This document shows, piece after piece, positions 1 through 9,300 of a DNA stretch of 64,000 nucleotides. The notes under the pieces were generated by a model, which ran no database searches, had not been told where the DNA came from, and was given only the letters and a program-made list of their open reading frames with translations. The position numbers and the translations under genes are program-made. Position 1 is the stretch's first letter, and the number at the start of each line of letters is the position of its first letter. Origin of the DNA: Vibrio sp. HI00D65 (GTDB taxonomy: Bacteria > Pseudomonadota > Gammaproteobacteria > Enterobacterales > Vibrionaceae); the NCBI RefSeq assembly GCF_001635455.1, contig NZ_LWEH01000364.1:248001-312000 (forward strand), read 5' to 3'.

Positions 1-1283
1 GGTTACAATTAGCAGGCTTTGATGTCACTGCGTTTGAGGTTGGGCAAGATGCGTTAAGCGCAGTTAAGCAAGGCGATTTTCACACCATTATTAGTGATGT
101 GCGTTTGCCCGATATAGATGGGGTAGAGCTGCTTGGACGTTTTAAAAGTCTGGTGCCAGAAGTCCCTGTTATTTTGATCACCGGGCATGGTGATGTTGAT
201 ATGGCTGTAAAGGCTTTACATCAAGGCGCCTATGATTTCATGGAGAAGCCATTTGATCCTGAACGCCTTTCCCAAACTGTCTCTGAAGCAGTCGAGAAGT
301 ATCAAAGCAGCCAAGACAGAGTTAACCGCCAAAGCTACTTAAATAATCTAAAAGGCATTGAGCAGGTTCTGATTGGTCGTAGCAAGGTGATGTGCGAACT
401 GCGCGAACAGATACAGAAGGTGGCTTCTATAGATACCAATGTGATCATCTACGGTGAAACTGGCTGTGGCAAAGAATTGGTCGCTTCTTGTTTGCATGAG
501 TTTAGCGAGCGTAAAAGACACCCTTTTGTGCCGCTCAATTGTGGCGCCATTCCAGATAATTTGTTTGAGAGTGAACTGTTTGGGCATGAGGCCGGAGCCT
601 TCACTGGAGCAGCTAAACGACGCATCGGTAAGCTTGAGTATGCTGATAAAGGCACGGTTTTCCTTGATGAAATCGAGAGCATGCCTTTGTCTATGCAGGT
701 GAAAGTGCTGCGAACCCTACAAGACAATGTTGTTGAGCGTGTGGGGGGTAACCAGCAGCAACACGTTGATTTGAGGGTAGTATCTGCCTCTAAATGTGAT
801 TTATTGAACCATCCTGACTTTCGCCAAGACCTATTCTATCGCCTAAATGTTGCCCAGCTGCACTTGCCACCGCTTAGTGAGCGTGAAGATGACGCTTTGC
901 TCCTTTTTGAACATTTTACTCTAGAAGCGAACAGCGAAACTCGAGTGGCCAGTGAAGCGGATCGCCATGCTTTATTGTCGTACGCGTGGCCGGGGAATGT
1001 CCGTGAACTTCGCAATGTTGCGATTCGCTTTGCGTTGGATGAAAGCCTAACGGTTGGCGATATATTGGCGTGTCGCCCCAATTCGGTAACGGAATCTGCC
1101 ACAGCGGGTATTCCGCTGGCGGTTCAGGTGCAGAGCTTTGAACGAAAAGTAATTCATGATGCGTTAGTGCGTTATCAAGGGCGCATTAGTGACGTGATGC
1201 AAGATTTGGATCTACCTCGCCGAACACTGAACCAAAAAATGGTGCGCTATGCGCTGAATCGAAGCGACTATATCGAATCTTAG
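1..1283 (+). CDS. Sigma-54-dependent response regulator, DctD/NtrC type (5' partial)
   Basis: The reading frame is open from base 3, so the true start lies outside the window. The visible protein begins inside a receiver domain: the phospho-acceptor Asp is in the SDVRLPD stretch (codon 96-98), followed by the Thr of LITGHGD and the Lys of FMEKPFDP. Next is a sigma-54 AAA+ domain with Walker A GETGCGKE, the sigma-54 contact loop GAFTGA and Walker B GTVFLDEIE, and last a Fis-type helix-turn-helix near the C terminus (RISDVMQDLDLPRRTLNQK). Family knowledge says such proteins bind upstream sites when phosphorylated and drive sigma-54 RNA polymerase. The next gene is a TRAP transporter behind a clear sigma-54 promoter, so this is very likely its activator. 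The partner kinase is presumably just upstream, outside the window. Confidence 0.95.
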   Translation, partial: LQLAGFDVTAFEVGQDALSAVKQGDFHTIISDVRLPDIDGVELLGRFKSLVPEVPVILITGHGDVDMAVKALHQGAYDFMEKPFDPERLSQTVSEAVEKYQSSQDRVNRQSYLNNLKGIEQVLIGRSKVMCELREQIQKVASIDTNVIIYGETGCGKELVASCLHEFSERKRHPFVPLNCGAIPDNLFESELFGHEAGAFTGAAKRRIGKLEYADKGTVFLDEIESMPLSMQVKVLRTLQDNVVERVGGNQQQHVDLRVVSASKCDLLNHPDFRQDLFYRLNVAQLHLPPLSEREDDALLLFEHFTLEANSETRVASEADRHALLSYAWPGNVRELRNVAIRFALDESLTVGDILACRPNSVTESATAGIPLAVQVQSFERKVIHDALVRYQGRISDVMQDLDLPRRTLNQKMVRYALNRSDYIES

Positions 1284-1320
1284 TGAGCAACAAGACTGTA
1301 GTGTTTATTGAAAATTAATA

Positions 1321-1336
1321 AGCAATAAATGGCTCG
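1321..1336 (+). promoter_or_regulatory. Possible activator site, copy 1
   Basis: AGC-N8-GCT element (AGCAATAAATGGCTCG) that recurs almost unchanged at 1431-1446. It lies about 200 bp upstream of the sigma-54 promoter, a usual place for an enhancer site. Binding by the upstream regulator is inferred. Confidence 0.5.
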
Positions 1337-1427
1337 CTCTGTATTTGTGATTTTATAACTGTTGGTCACATTTCTCACGTAAAGTGTGATGTGGCTAACT
1401 TTATATAGATGTTACTACCTGCTTTTA

Positions 1428-1447
1428 ATGAGCAAAAAATGGCTCAT
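1428..1447 (+). promoter_or_regulatory. Possible activator site, copy 2 (palindrome)
   Basis: ATGAGC-N8-GCTCAT, a perfect 6+6 dyad containing the same core as the site at 1321 (AGCAAAAAATGGCTCA). It is centred about 100 bp upstream of the -24/-12 promoter. A weaker third match, AGCAATAAT, starts at 1464. These are probably the upstream activating sequences of the response regulator. Confidence 0.6.
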
Positions 1448-1530
1448 GCTATCTGCACTGAATAAGCAATAATCCGCCCACTGTTATTAATCTTTTTATT
1501 TAAATTCAATTAAATCAATAGCTTAAATTT

Positions 1531-1546
1531 TGGCATTGTGCTTGCT
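1531..1546 (+). promoter_or_regulatory. Sigma-54 (-24/-12) promoter for the TRAP operon
   Basis: TGGCATTGTGCTTGCT matches the sigma-54 consensus TGGCAC-N6-TTGCW with the exact GG-to-GC spacing. Transcription would start near 1558, leaving a leader of about 47 nt before the solute-binding gene. The gene just upstream encodes a sigma-54 activator, which supports the call. Confidence 0.85.
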
Positions 1547-1604
1547 ATCTGGCTGTTGTTGTTAACAAAACTATAACGTGAATAACTTTACATGGAGAGT
1601 AACA

Positions 1605-2618
1605 ATGAAATACAACAAGCTAGTTAAAACTTTAGCAATCGCAATGGCATCCATTGGCCTTATCAGCAACGCTTCAGCTCAAGAAGAGCGCAGCTACATC
1701 TTAGCAACCGCTTCAACTGGTGGAACTTACTACCCAGTAGGCGTGGCGTTGGCGACATTGAGTAAAGTTAAGCTTGCGCCAAAGCAGCACTTTTCTTTGG
1801 CGGCTATCAGTTCTGCAGGTTCAGGTGAGAACGTAAAACTGCTGAATGAAAATGAGGCTCAGTTCGCTATCTTGCAGGGCTTATACGGCGCTTGGGCTTG
1901 GCAGGGATTAGGGCCATACGAAAAATCGGGTAGCCAAACTCAGCTACGCTCTGTCTCTATGCTTTGGCAAAATGTTGAACACTTTATTGTTCGCTCAGAT
2001 CTGACTGAAACAGGTACCATGAGCGATTTAGAAAATCTAAATGGCAAGAAATTCTCTATCGGTAAGAAGAACTCAGGAACAGAGAACTCAGGTCGTCAGA
2101 TCATGAAGGGCCTATCAGTGAACCCGGAACAATTTAAACTTGCTTTTATGGGTTACGGCGGTAGTGCGAGTGCGCTACAAAATGGCACGATAGATGGCAT
2201 GAACACCCCAGCGGGTGTGCCTGTGGGCGCGGTAACTCAAGCTTTTGCTGCTCTGGGAGAAGATATTCAAATCCTGTCGTTTACCGATGAACAGATCAAA
2301 CAAGCGAATGGCGATTACAACATCTGGACCAAGTACGAGATCCCTGCCAATACCTACCCTGGTGTTGATAAGCCGATCACTACAATCGCTCAACCTAACT
2401 TCCTAGCGGTTCGTGAAGATATCTCAGAAGAAGATGTCTACCAACTGACCAAAGCTATCTATGAAAACCTACCTTTCCTACAAGGCATCCACAAAGCAAC
2501 CAAAGCCATGGCGCTTGAGAAAGGGATTGCAGGTCTGCCTGTTCCACTTCACCCGGGCGCAGCACGTTACTACAAAGAAGTGGGCATCGAACTTCCTTCT
2601 GAGCTGATCGTTAACTAA
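1605..2618 (+). CDS. TAXI-family TRAP transporter solute-binding protein
   Basis: Periplasmic binding protein of a TRAP transporter, TAXI type, 337 aa. The ATG at 1605 is preferred to an upstream GTG at 1578: it has GGAGAG 5-6 bases ahead and opens directly into a signal peptide (MKYNKLVKTLAIAMASIGLI..ASAQ). The mature protein begins with the family pattern of a Thr/Ser/Gly-rich strand (ATASTGGTYYPVG) and later carries GKKFSIGKKNSGTENSG, typical of TAXI proteins. It captures an organic anion and delivers it to the fused permease encoded next. The ligand cannot be read from sequence. Because the third gene is an L-2-hydroxyglutarate oxidase, a C5 dicarboxylate or 2-hydroxyacid is a reasonable guess. 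Two hairpins follow the stop codon and probably favour excess binding protein over permease. Confidence 0.93.
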   Translation: MKYNKLVKTLAIAMASIGLISNASAQEERSYILATASTGGTYYPVGVALATLSKVKLAPKQHFSLAAISSAGSGENVKLLNENEAQFAILQGLYGAWAWQGLGPYEKSGSQTQLRSVSMLWQNVEHFIVRSDLTETGTMSDLENLNGKKFSIGKKNSGTENSGRQIMKGLSVNPEQFKLAFMGYGGSASALQNGTIDGMNTPAGVPVGAVTQAFAALGEDIQILSFTDEQIKQANGDYNIWTKYEIPANTYPGVDKPITTIAQPNFLAVREDISEEDVYQLTKAIYENLPFLQGIHKATKAMALEKGIAGLPVPLHPGAARYYKEVGIELPSELIVN

Positions 2619-2627
2619 CGGCTTTCG

Positions 2628-2648
2628 TCGACTAACTGTTTTAGTCGA
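2628..2648 (+). terminator. Hairpin in the gap between binding protein and permease
   Basis: TCGACTAA / TTAGTCGA, a perfect 8-bp stem with a 5-nt loop, directly after the binding-protein stop codon. It has no U-tract, so it is more likely an RNA-stabilising or partial-termination hairpin than a full terminator. Confidence 0.5.
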
Positions 2649-2675
2649 TCCCCCTTCTTTAATGGCTTAACCGCT

Positions 2676-2712
2676 AGGTGCGCGTTCACGTCGTGAATGG
2701 GTTCGTGCACCT
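2676..2712 (+). terminator. Second hairpin before the TRAP permease, possible attenuator
   Basis: Outer stem AGGTGC / GCACCT with an inner TTCAC-GTC-GTGAA stem, followed by GCTTATTTTAT. Together with the hairpin at 2628 it fills the unusually long 148-bp gap between two genes whose products work together. Confidence 0.5.
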
Positions 2713-2766
2713 GCTTATTTTATGGATTTTCTCTGCGCATTTTGCTGTGGAGAGCAGGAGTTTTCT

Positions 2767-4944
2767 ATGAGCGATTCGCTGCAGCAGGAACTGAAAAAAT
2801 TTGAATTGCCGACCCGAACGGATTTTCCTTGGGTAGGCAAAGCAATAACAACTATGGGAGTGATTCTCTCCCTATTACACATTTGGTTTAATACCTTATC
2901 TACCTTGCCTGAGCTTTGGATTTCAGCGACTCACTTTGCTGGTTTCGCAATCATTTGTGCGCTTTGGTATCCCGCTCATATCTCGCTAAAAAAGAGCAAG
3001 GTGGCTCTTGCTGTCGACATCGGCATCGCCTTGGCAGCATTGGCTTGCCTTATCTATATACCCTTTGCAGAGGATGCCCTTTATGAACGAGGCGTGAAGT
3101 TCATCGCCAGTGATTGGTTCTTCTCTATTTTGGCGATTGCTATCGTCATTGAGCTGATTCGTCGTACCATGGGCTGGTTTATTCCAGTGCTTATCTTAGT
3201 CTGTTTGAGCTACGTGGTACTTTGGGGGCAATGGACCAGTGGCATCTTCCACTTTCCTGGTTTGAGCCTTGAGACGCTACTTTACCGAAGCTTTTATTCA
3301 TCGGAAGGTATGTTTGGTTCTATCTCTAGAATCAGCTGGACCTTCGTGTTCATGTTTATCCTATTTGGCGCTTTTTTAGTGCGCTCGGGTGTCGGTGACT
3401 ACATCATTGATGTCTCGCGCGCGGCGGCGGGCAAAGTGATCGGTGGTCCCGGCTTTATTGCGGTGATTGGCTCTGGTTTGATGGGCTCAGTGTCCGGCTC
3501 TAGCGTGGCTAATACGGTGTCGACAGGCGTGATCAGTATTCCTCTGATGCAAAAAGCGGGTTTCCCTTCGCGCTTTGCTGCTGGTGTGGAAGCGGCGGCA
3601 TCGACGGGTGGGCAGTTGATGCCACCCGTGATGGGGGCAGGTGCTTTTATCATGGCCTCTTATACTCAGATCCCTTATGTCGATATCATTGCGGTTTCTT
3701 TCTTGCCTGCGCTTATCTACTTCTTGTCGGTGGCGTTTTTCGTACGTATTGAAGCGAAGCGTAGCGGTGTACAAAAAGCCTCTTCGGGTTGTGAGCCTCT
3801 GTTAAAAGTACTCTTGTCTGGTTGGCATAACCTTATCCCAATTGCGGTGCTGGTGACTTTGTTGGTGCAGGGCTTTACGCCGACGTACGCTGCGGGTATC
3901 TCAATTATCTCGGTCGTTGTTGCTTCGTGGTTCTCGAAAAATCATAAAATGGGATCAAAGGCGATCATTGAAGCGCTTTCTCAAGGCGCAAAAAACATGG
4001 CGACAACTGCAGTATTGCTTGTGGGTATTGGCCTTGTGGTCAATGTGATCAGCACCACCGGGATAGGCAATACCTTTTCGTTGATGATCAACAGTTGGGC
4101 GAATGGTGATTTGTTAGTAATGATTGCCTTGATCGCATTAGCATCTTTGATTCTCGGTATGGGCCTGCCAGTCACCGCGGCTTACATCGTGTTGGGTACT
4201 CTATCTGCTCCCGCTTTGTACAAGTTGATCGCTGAAAGCCAATTACTAGACCTGTTGGTTTCGGGTCAGTTACCTGAACAGGCGAAAGCGATTTTCATGT
4301 TGGCAGCGCCAGATAAACTCGAGCTGTTGAATGCGCCAATGGCTCTCGAAACTGCAAAAGAGCTAATAGCGTTAGTGCCCGCTGATTTTGTGGAAACGCT
4401 GCTTGAGCAAAGTTTAGGCTTGGAAGCGATCAGCCTTGCTTTATTGTCTGCACACTTAATGATTTTCTGGTTATCGCAAGACAGCAACGTGACGCCACCG
4501 GTTTGTTTGACCGCTTTTGCGGCGGCGACGATTGCTAAAACGCCGCCAATGAGAACGGGTTTAATGGCATGGAAGATCGCCAAAGGCTTGTACTTGGTAC
4601 CACTGCTTATCGCTTACACCAACTTAGTAAGTTGGGATGTGACCTCGGTTTTAGTTACTGGCGGCTTTGCTATTATTGGTACTTATGCGTTTATTGCAGC
4701 GATCGAAGGCTACCTCGAGAGTGAAATCAATCTTGTGCTGCGCGCAGTATTGATTGCCTTAGGTGTTGCTTTGGTATGGCCTGATGTGTCAATCGTGATT
4801 CGCCTGGTCGGTGTAGCACTGTTTGTTGCTATCTTCATCTACAGCGGTCGTAAGTACGATATCAACCAAGTGAAAAAGCAGTCGGATGAAGAGCAAAAGT
4901 CTTTGTCTCAAACCGAGCCTGATACTGTCGCTTCTTCCCTATAA
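2767..4944 (+). CDS. TRAP transporter fused permease (DctQM fusion)
   Basis: 725-aa inner-membrane permease in which the small (DctQ, 4 TM) and large (DctM, about 12 TM) TRAP subunits are one chain, as is usual for TAXI systems. The ATG at 2767 has GCAGGAG 6 bases upstream; an in-frame ATG at 2722 lacks a good ribosome site and would add a non-family N terminus. Hydrophobic helices run through almost all the protein. Glycine-rich DctM signatures are visible: GSGLMGSVSGSS, STGGQLMPPVMGAGAF, GMGLPVTAAYIVLG and DSNVTPPVCLTAFAAA. A soluble loop of about 70 residues near residues 500-570 separates the last helices. It works with the binding protein at 1605 as a sodium-coupled importer, with the substrate unknown. 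Confidence 0.93.
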   Translation: MSDSLQQELKKFELPTRTDFPWVGKAITTMGVILSLLHIWFNTLSTLPELWISATHFAGFAIICALWYPAHISLKKSKVALAVDIGIALAALACLIYIPFAEDALYERGVKFIASDWFFSILAIAIVIELIRRTMGWFIPVLILVCLSYVVLWGQWTSGIFHFPGLSLETLLYRSFYSSEGMFGSISRISWTFVFMFILFGAFLVRSGVGDYIIDVSRAAAGKVIGGPGFIAVIGSGLMGSVSGSSVANTVSTGVISIPLMQKAGFPSRFAAGVEAAASTGGQLMPPVMGAGAFIMASYTQIPYVDIIAVSFLPALIYFLSVAFFVRIEAKRSGVQKASSGCEPLLKVLLSGWHNLIPIAVLVTLLVQGFTPTYAAGISIISVVVASWFSKNHKMGSKAIIEALSQGAKNMATTAVLLVGIGLVVNVISTTGIGNTFSLMINSWANGDLLVMIALIALASLILGMGLPVTAAYIVLGTLSAPALYKLIAESQLLDLLVSGQLPEQAKAIFMLAAPDKLELLNAPMALETAKELIALVPADFVETLLEQSLGLEAISLALLSAHLMIFWLSQDSNVTPPVCLTAFAAATIAKTPPMRTGLMAWKIAKGLYLVPLLIAYTNLVSWDVTSVLVTGGFAIIGTYAFIAAIEGYLESEINLVLRAVLIALGVALVWPDVSIVIRLVGVALFVAIFIYSGRKYDINQVKKQSDEEQKSLSQTEPDTVASSL

Positions 4945-4970
4945 TTTAAAGGACTGAATGTAGGAACATT

Positions 4971-6188
4971 ATGAACTCAATATACGACTATATTATCGTT
5001 GGTGGTGGCATTGTTGGCGTGTCGACGGCATGGCAACTGCAACAAGCTCACCCTGATAAAAGTATCCTTTTAGTCGAAAAGGAGCGTGGCTTTGCGCAGC
5101 ACCAAACGGGTCACAACAGTGGTGTGATTCATGCTGGCGTTTACTATGCTCCGGGTAGCTTGAAAGCGGATTTCTGTAAGCGTGGCGTGGAGCGCACCAT
5201 CGCGTTTTGTCGCCAATACGATATCCCAGTCGAAAACTGCGGCAAGTTATTGGTTGCGACCAATGAGCAAGAAGTTGAGCGCATGAACGCGCTCTATCAG
5301 CGCTGCCATGATAACGATATTGATGTCGATTTGTTAGACCAAGCGCAGCTCAAACTGGCCGAACCGAACATCACAGGTTTAGGTGCGATTTACGTTAAAA
5401 CCACCAGTATCGTCGACTACAAAAAAGTCACCGAAGTGATGGCCCAGCAGTTTGTTGAGGCGGGTGGCAAGCTCAGCTTAGGCACTGAAGTTATCTTGGC
5501 TGATGAGCAAGACGATGAGGTTCAGTTAACCTGCAAAGTGGGTGGACAAACACTGCAACTCAACAGTCGATTCTTGATCACTTGTTCGGGTTTGATGGCT
5601 GATAGAATGACTAAGATGCTTGGTATTAAAACCAGCTTCCAAATCGTCCCTTATCGTGGTGAATACTATCAACTTGATGCAAAACATAACCAGGTGGTGA
5701 AGCACCTTATCTATCCGATCCCTGATCCTGAACTGCCTTTCCTCGGCGTGCATTTAACACGTATGATTGATGGCTCGGTAACGGTAGGGCCTAACGCGGT
5801 TCAAGGGTGGAAGCGAGAAGGTTACGGTAAGCTGAATTTTAGCGTTAAGGATACTTTGCAGATGCTGAGCTTTCCTGGTTTTTGGAAGGTGACGGCTAAG
5901 CACCTAAAAACCGGTTTAATTGAGTTCAAAAACTCGTGGTGGAAGTCGGGGTATCTCAAGTTGGTTAATAAGTATTGCCCAAGCATCACGGTGTCTGACT
6001 TCAAGCCATACCCTGCTGGCATTCGTGCTCAAGCGGTACTCAAAGATGGTACCTTGGTTCATGACTTCCTGTTTGCGGAAAGCCCAAGAAGCTTGCATGT
6101 GTGCAATGCACCATCACCAGCGGCGACCTCAGCTATCCCTATTGGCGAATATATTTGTGGTAAGGTAATGCGTAAAACAAACAGTTAA
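4971..6188 (+). CDS. lhgO: L-2-hydroxyglutarate oxidase LhgO (YgaF family)
   Basis: 405-aa FAD flavoenzyme of the DAO superfamily, the usual LhgO length. The N terminus is a Rossmann dinucleotide fold (YIIVGGGIVGVSTAWQL), followed by HQTGHNSGVIHAGVYYAPGS, a family signature around the flavin. Near the C terminus PYPAGIRAQAV and NAPSPAATSAIPIGEYI complete the FAD site. LhgO oxidises L-2-hydroxyglutarate to 2-oxoglutarate and passes electrons to the membrane quinone pool. It starts 26 bp after the TRAP permease, is probably cotranscribed from the sigma-54 promoter, and is followed by a strong terminator. The usual glutarate-pathway neighbours (glaH/csiD, gabDT) are not here, so here it probably handles an imported 2-hydroxyacid. 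Substrate assignment within the DAO family is likely but not certain. Confidence 0.88.
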   Translation: MNSIYDYIIVGGGIVGVSTAWQLQQAHPDKSILLVEKERGFAQHQTGHNSGVIHAGVYYAPGSLKADFCKRGVERTIAFCRQYDIPVENCGKLLVATNEQEVERMNALYQRCHDNDIDVDLLDQAQLKLAEPNITGLGAIYVKTTSIVDYKKVTEVMAQQFVEAGGKLSLGTEVILADEQDDEVQLTCKVGGQTLQLNSRFLITCSGLMADRMTKMLGIKTSFQIVPYRGEYYQLDAKHNQVVKHLIYPIPDPELPFLGVHLTRMIDGSVTVGPNAVQGWKREGYGKLNFSVKDTLQMLSFPGFWKVTAKHLKTGLIEFKNSWWKSGYLKLVNKYCPSITVSDFKPYPAGIRAQAVLKDGTLVHDFLFAESPRSLHVCNAPSPAATSAIPIGEYICGKVMRKTNS

Positions 6189-6210
6189 ATTGCTCTAGCT
6201 TCAATAGTAA

Positions 6211-6237
6211 AAAAGACCATCATAATGATGGTCTTTT
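6211..6237 (+). terminator. Bidirectional rho-independent terminator
   Basis: AAAAGACCATCAT / ATGATGGTCTTTT: a 13-bp perfect inverted repeat, U-rich on both sides. It ends the TRAP-lhgO unit on the plus strand and the RND operon coming from the right on the minus strand. Confidence 0.9.
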
Positions 6238-6306
6238 TGTTTTTAATAAGTCATTTAATGAAGAGATAAGTTCTAGAGAACCCCCGCTCTCGTGAATACG
6301 GCCTTA

Positions 6307-9300
6307 TTACTTAGAGGTACGCTTGAAAACCCGCTCAACAACAATAAAAAATACAGGCACAAAAAATATACCTAAAAGCGTTGAGCTTATCATTCCGCCG
6401 AGCACTGATGTGCCTAGCGCTGTTTTGGCTCCGGAACTCACGCCGCTGCTGAGAGCAAGTGGTAATACACCAAGTCCAAACGCTAATGAAGTCATGATTA
6501 TTGGTCGTATACGAGACCTGACCGCCTCAAGAGTAGCGTCAATAATTGAGACTCCATGACTGCAGCGATCCTTCGCAAACTCGATAATCAGTATTGCATT
6601 TTTTGTCGCGAGACCAACTGTCGTCAACAAACCGACTTGGAAGAAAACATCATTTGCCATGTCTCTTAATCCGATAGACAGTAAAGTACCAATGACCCCA
6701 AGAGGGATGACAAGTAGTACTGCGATTGGGACAGACCAACTTTCATATAAGGCCGCAAGAACGAGAAACACAACTAACACAGATAAGACGTACAGTAGAG
6801 GTGCTTGGCTGCCGGATTGCTTTTCTTCATAGGATAAGCCGTTCCAGGCAATACTAAAACCTGGAGGTAATTGTTTAGCTAACGCTTCAATATCTCTCAT
6901 TGCATCGCCCGTGCTATAGCCATCAGTGACTCCTCCTTGAATGTTAACAGAGGAGATACCGTTAAAGCGCTCTAGTCGAGGTGACCCTTTTTGCCAGTGG
7001 CCTGAAACAAATGAACCTAAAGATATCATATCGCCGTCAGCGTTCTTTACATACCACAAGTCAATATTGCTCGGCGATAAGCGGTATTGTTCATCACTTT
7101 GTACGTAAACTTTTTTAATTCTGCCTTGGTCAATAAAGTCATTTACATAACTGCCGCCAAAGGCTGAACTGAGCACTGAATTGATATCATCCATTGATAG
7201 CCCAAAAGAAAGTACTTTTTTTGTATCGATATCGAGTTGATAAACCGATGAGTCTGCTTGGCCGTTTGGCCTTACCCCGACTAGATTCGGATTCGATTGT
7301 GCAAGATTGATTAAATCATCTTGAGCGGCAATCAAAGCTTCATGCCCCTGAGCCCCGCGATCTTGAAGGTAAAAATTAAAGCCAGATGCTGTGCCTAGTT
7401 CAATGGCTGCTGGAGGTGCGAATGACACCGCAATGGCATTCCTCATTCCAGAGAAATACGTCATTGATCTTTCAACAACAGATTTAACGTCTGCGTTGTG
7501 GCTCTCTCGTTGATTCCAGTCTTTTAAACCGATGAAGGCGACCCCCATATTGTTGCCCGTGCCAGCAAAGCTAAAACCTGACGCGGTAAAGACATTCTCA
7601 ACTAAGTCAGATTCTTGCTCCATAAAATACTGAGCCACTTTTTCCATTTCTCGATCGGTTTGTTCTTGTGTTGAGTTACTAGGTAACACGACTTGAGCAA
7701 AGAAGATCCCTTGATCTTCATCAGGTAAAAATGCTGTGGGCAAGGTGGTAAAATACCATGCTCCAGCTGCTGTGATTGCTCCCCAAATGACCATGACACG
7801 CAATGGATGTTTTAGCATTGAAGTGACATTACCTTCATAGCTATTTGTAAAACGACCAAATATATTGTTAAAGGCGGCGAAGAGACGATTTGGGCGCTCA
7901 TTTTTGTTGACTGGCTTGAGCATCGTCGCACATAGTGCCGGTGTCAATATAAGTGCCACGACAACAGACAGACTCATAGCGGTTATGATTGTAATCGAGA
8001 ACTGTCGATAAATTACACCAGTCGATCCTGACATAAATGCCATGGGTACAAAGACGGCTGATAAAGTAAGAGCAATCCCTATTAAAGCGCTAGATATTTG
8101 CTCCATAGATTTATAGGTTGCTTCTTTGGGGGTTAGTCCCTCTTCGTGCATTATTCGTTCGACGTTTTCGACAACGACAATGGCATCATCAACCAGTAGG
8201 CCAATGGCTAAGACCATCGCAAACATAGTCAGCATATTGATTGATAAACCAAGACTATATAAGACGGCAAAGGTGCCTAATAAAACAACAGGTACAGCAA
8301 TCGTTGGTATTAGTGTGGCTCTTAAGTTCTGTAGGAACAGATACATAACAAGAAACACCAGCACAACAGCTTCAAATAATGTATGTACAACACCTTCGAT
8401 GGATTTTTCCACAAAAGGGGATGTGTCATAGGGATAGACCACATCTAGGCCATCTGGGAAGAATGGACGTAATGTTTCTACCTCTTTTTTTACAGCCTCA
8501 GCAGTTTTGATCGCATTGGCACCAGTCGCGAGCTTGATACCTAAAGCTGCAGTAGGGTGGCCATTGTAAAAATTTTTCATGATGTAGTCGTTTGCACCAA
8601 GCTCAACGCGAGCAACATCTTTGAGTTCAACGTGTGCTCCATTGGTACCAGACTTAACAATAATACTATTGAATTCCTTTGCCGTTTTAAGGCGACTCTG
8701 TGCAGAAATAGCAGCATTGAATTGTGTATTTTGGGTCATTGGTGTTGCGCCCAACTGGCCAGCCGTTACTTGTACATTTTGCTGCTTGATGGCTGAGACA
8801 ACTTCTGCACTGGTCAAATTGAATTTCACGAGCTTGAATGGATCAAGCCAGATTCTCATAGCATATGGTGCCCCGAAAACTTGTATGTCACCAACGCCAG
8901 GTACTCTGCTCAGTGGTTCGCTCATTTTGGAAAAAACGAAGTCAGAAATATCATTTCTATCAAGGCGACCATCCTTGGAATACAAGCCAACAATCAAAAG
9001 GATGTTTGCACTTGACTTGCTTACTTTGACACCTTGTTGTTGTACCTCTAGAGGCAAGAGAGGTAATGCAGATTGCAGTTTGTTTTGGACCTGAACCTGT
9101 GCAACATCAGGATTCGTTCCTCCATTAAAAGTAACGGTAATCTCAACATTGCCCGTGTTGTCGCTTGAAGACGAAACATACCGAAGGTTATCAATGCCCG
9201 TTAATGACTGCTCAATGAGCTGGGTAACACTGTCTTCAACTGTTTTAGCGCTCGCGCCATCATAACGCGTGGTGATCATCACTGTTGTAGGGGCGATGCT

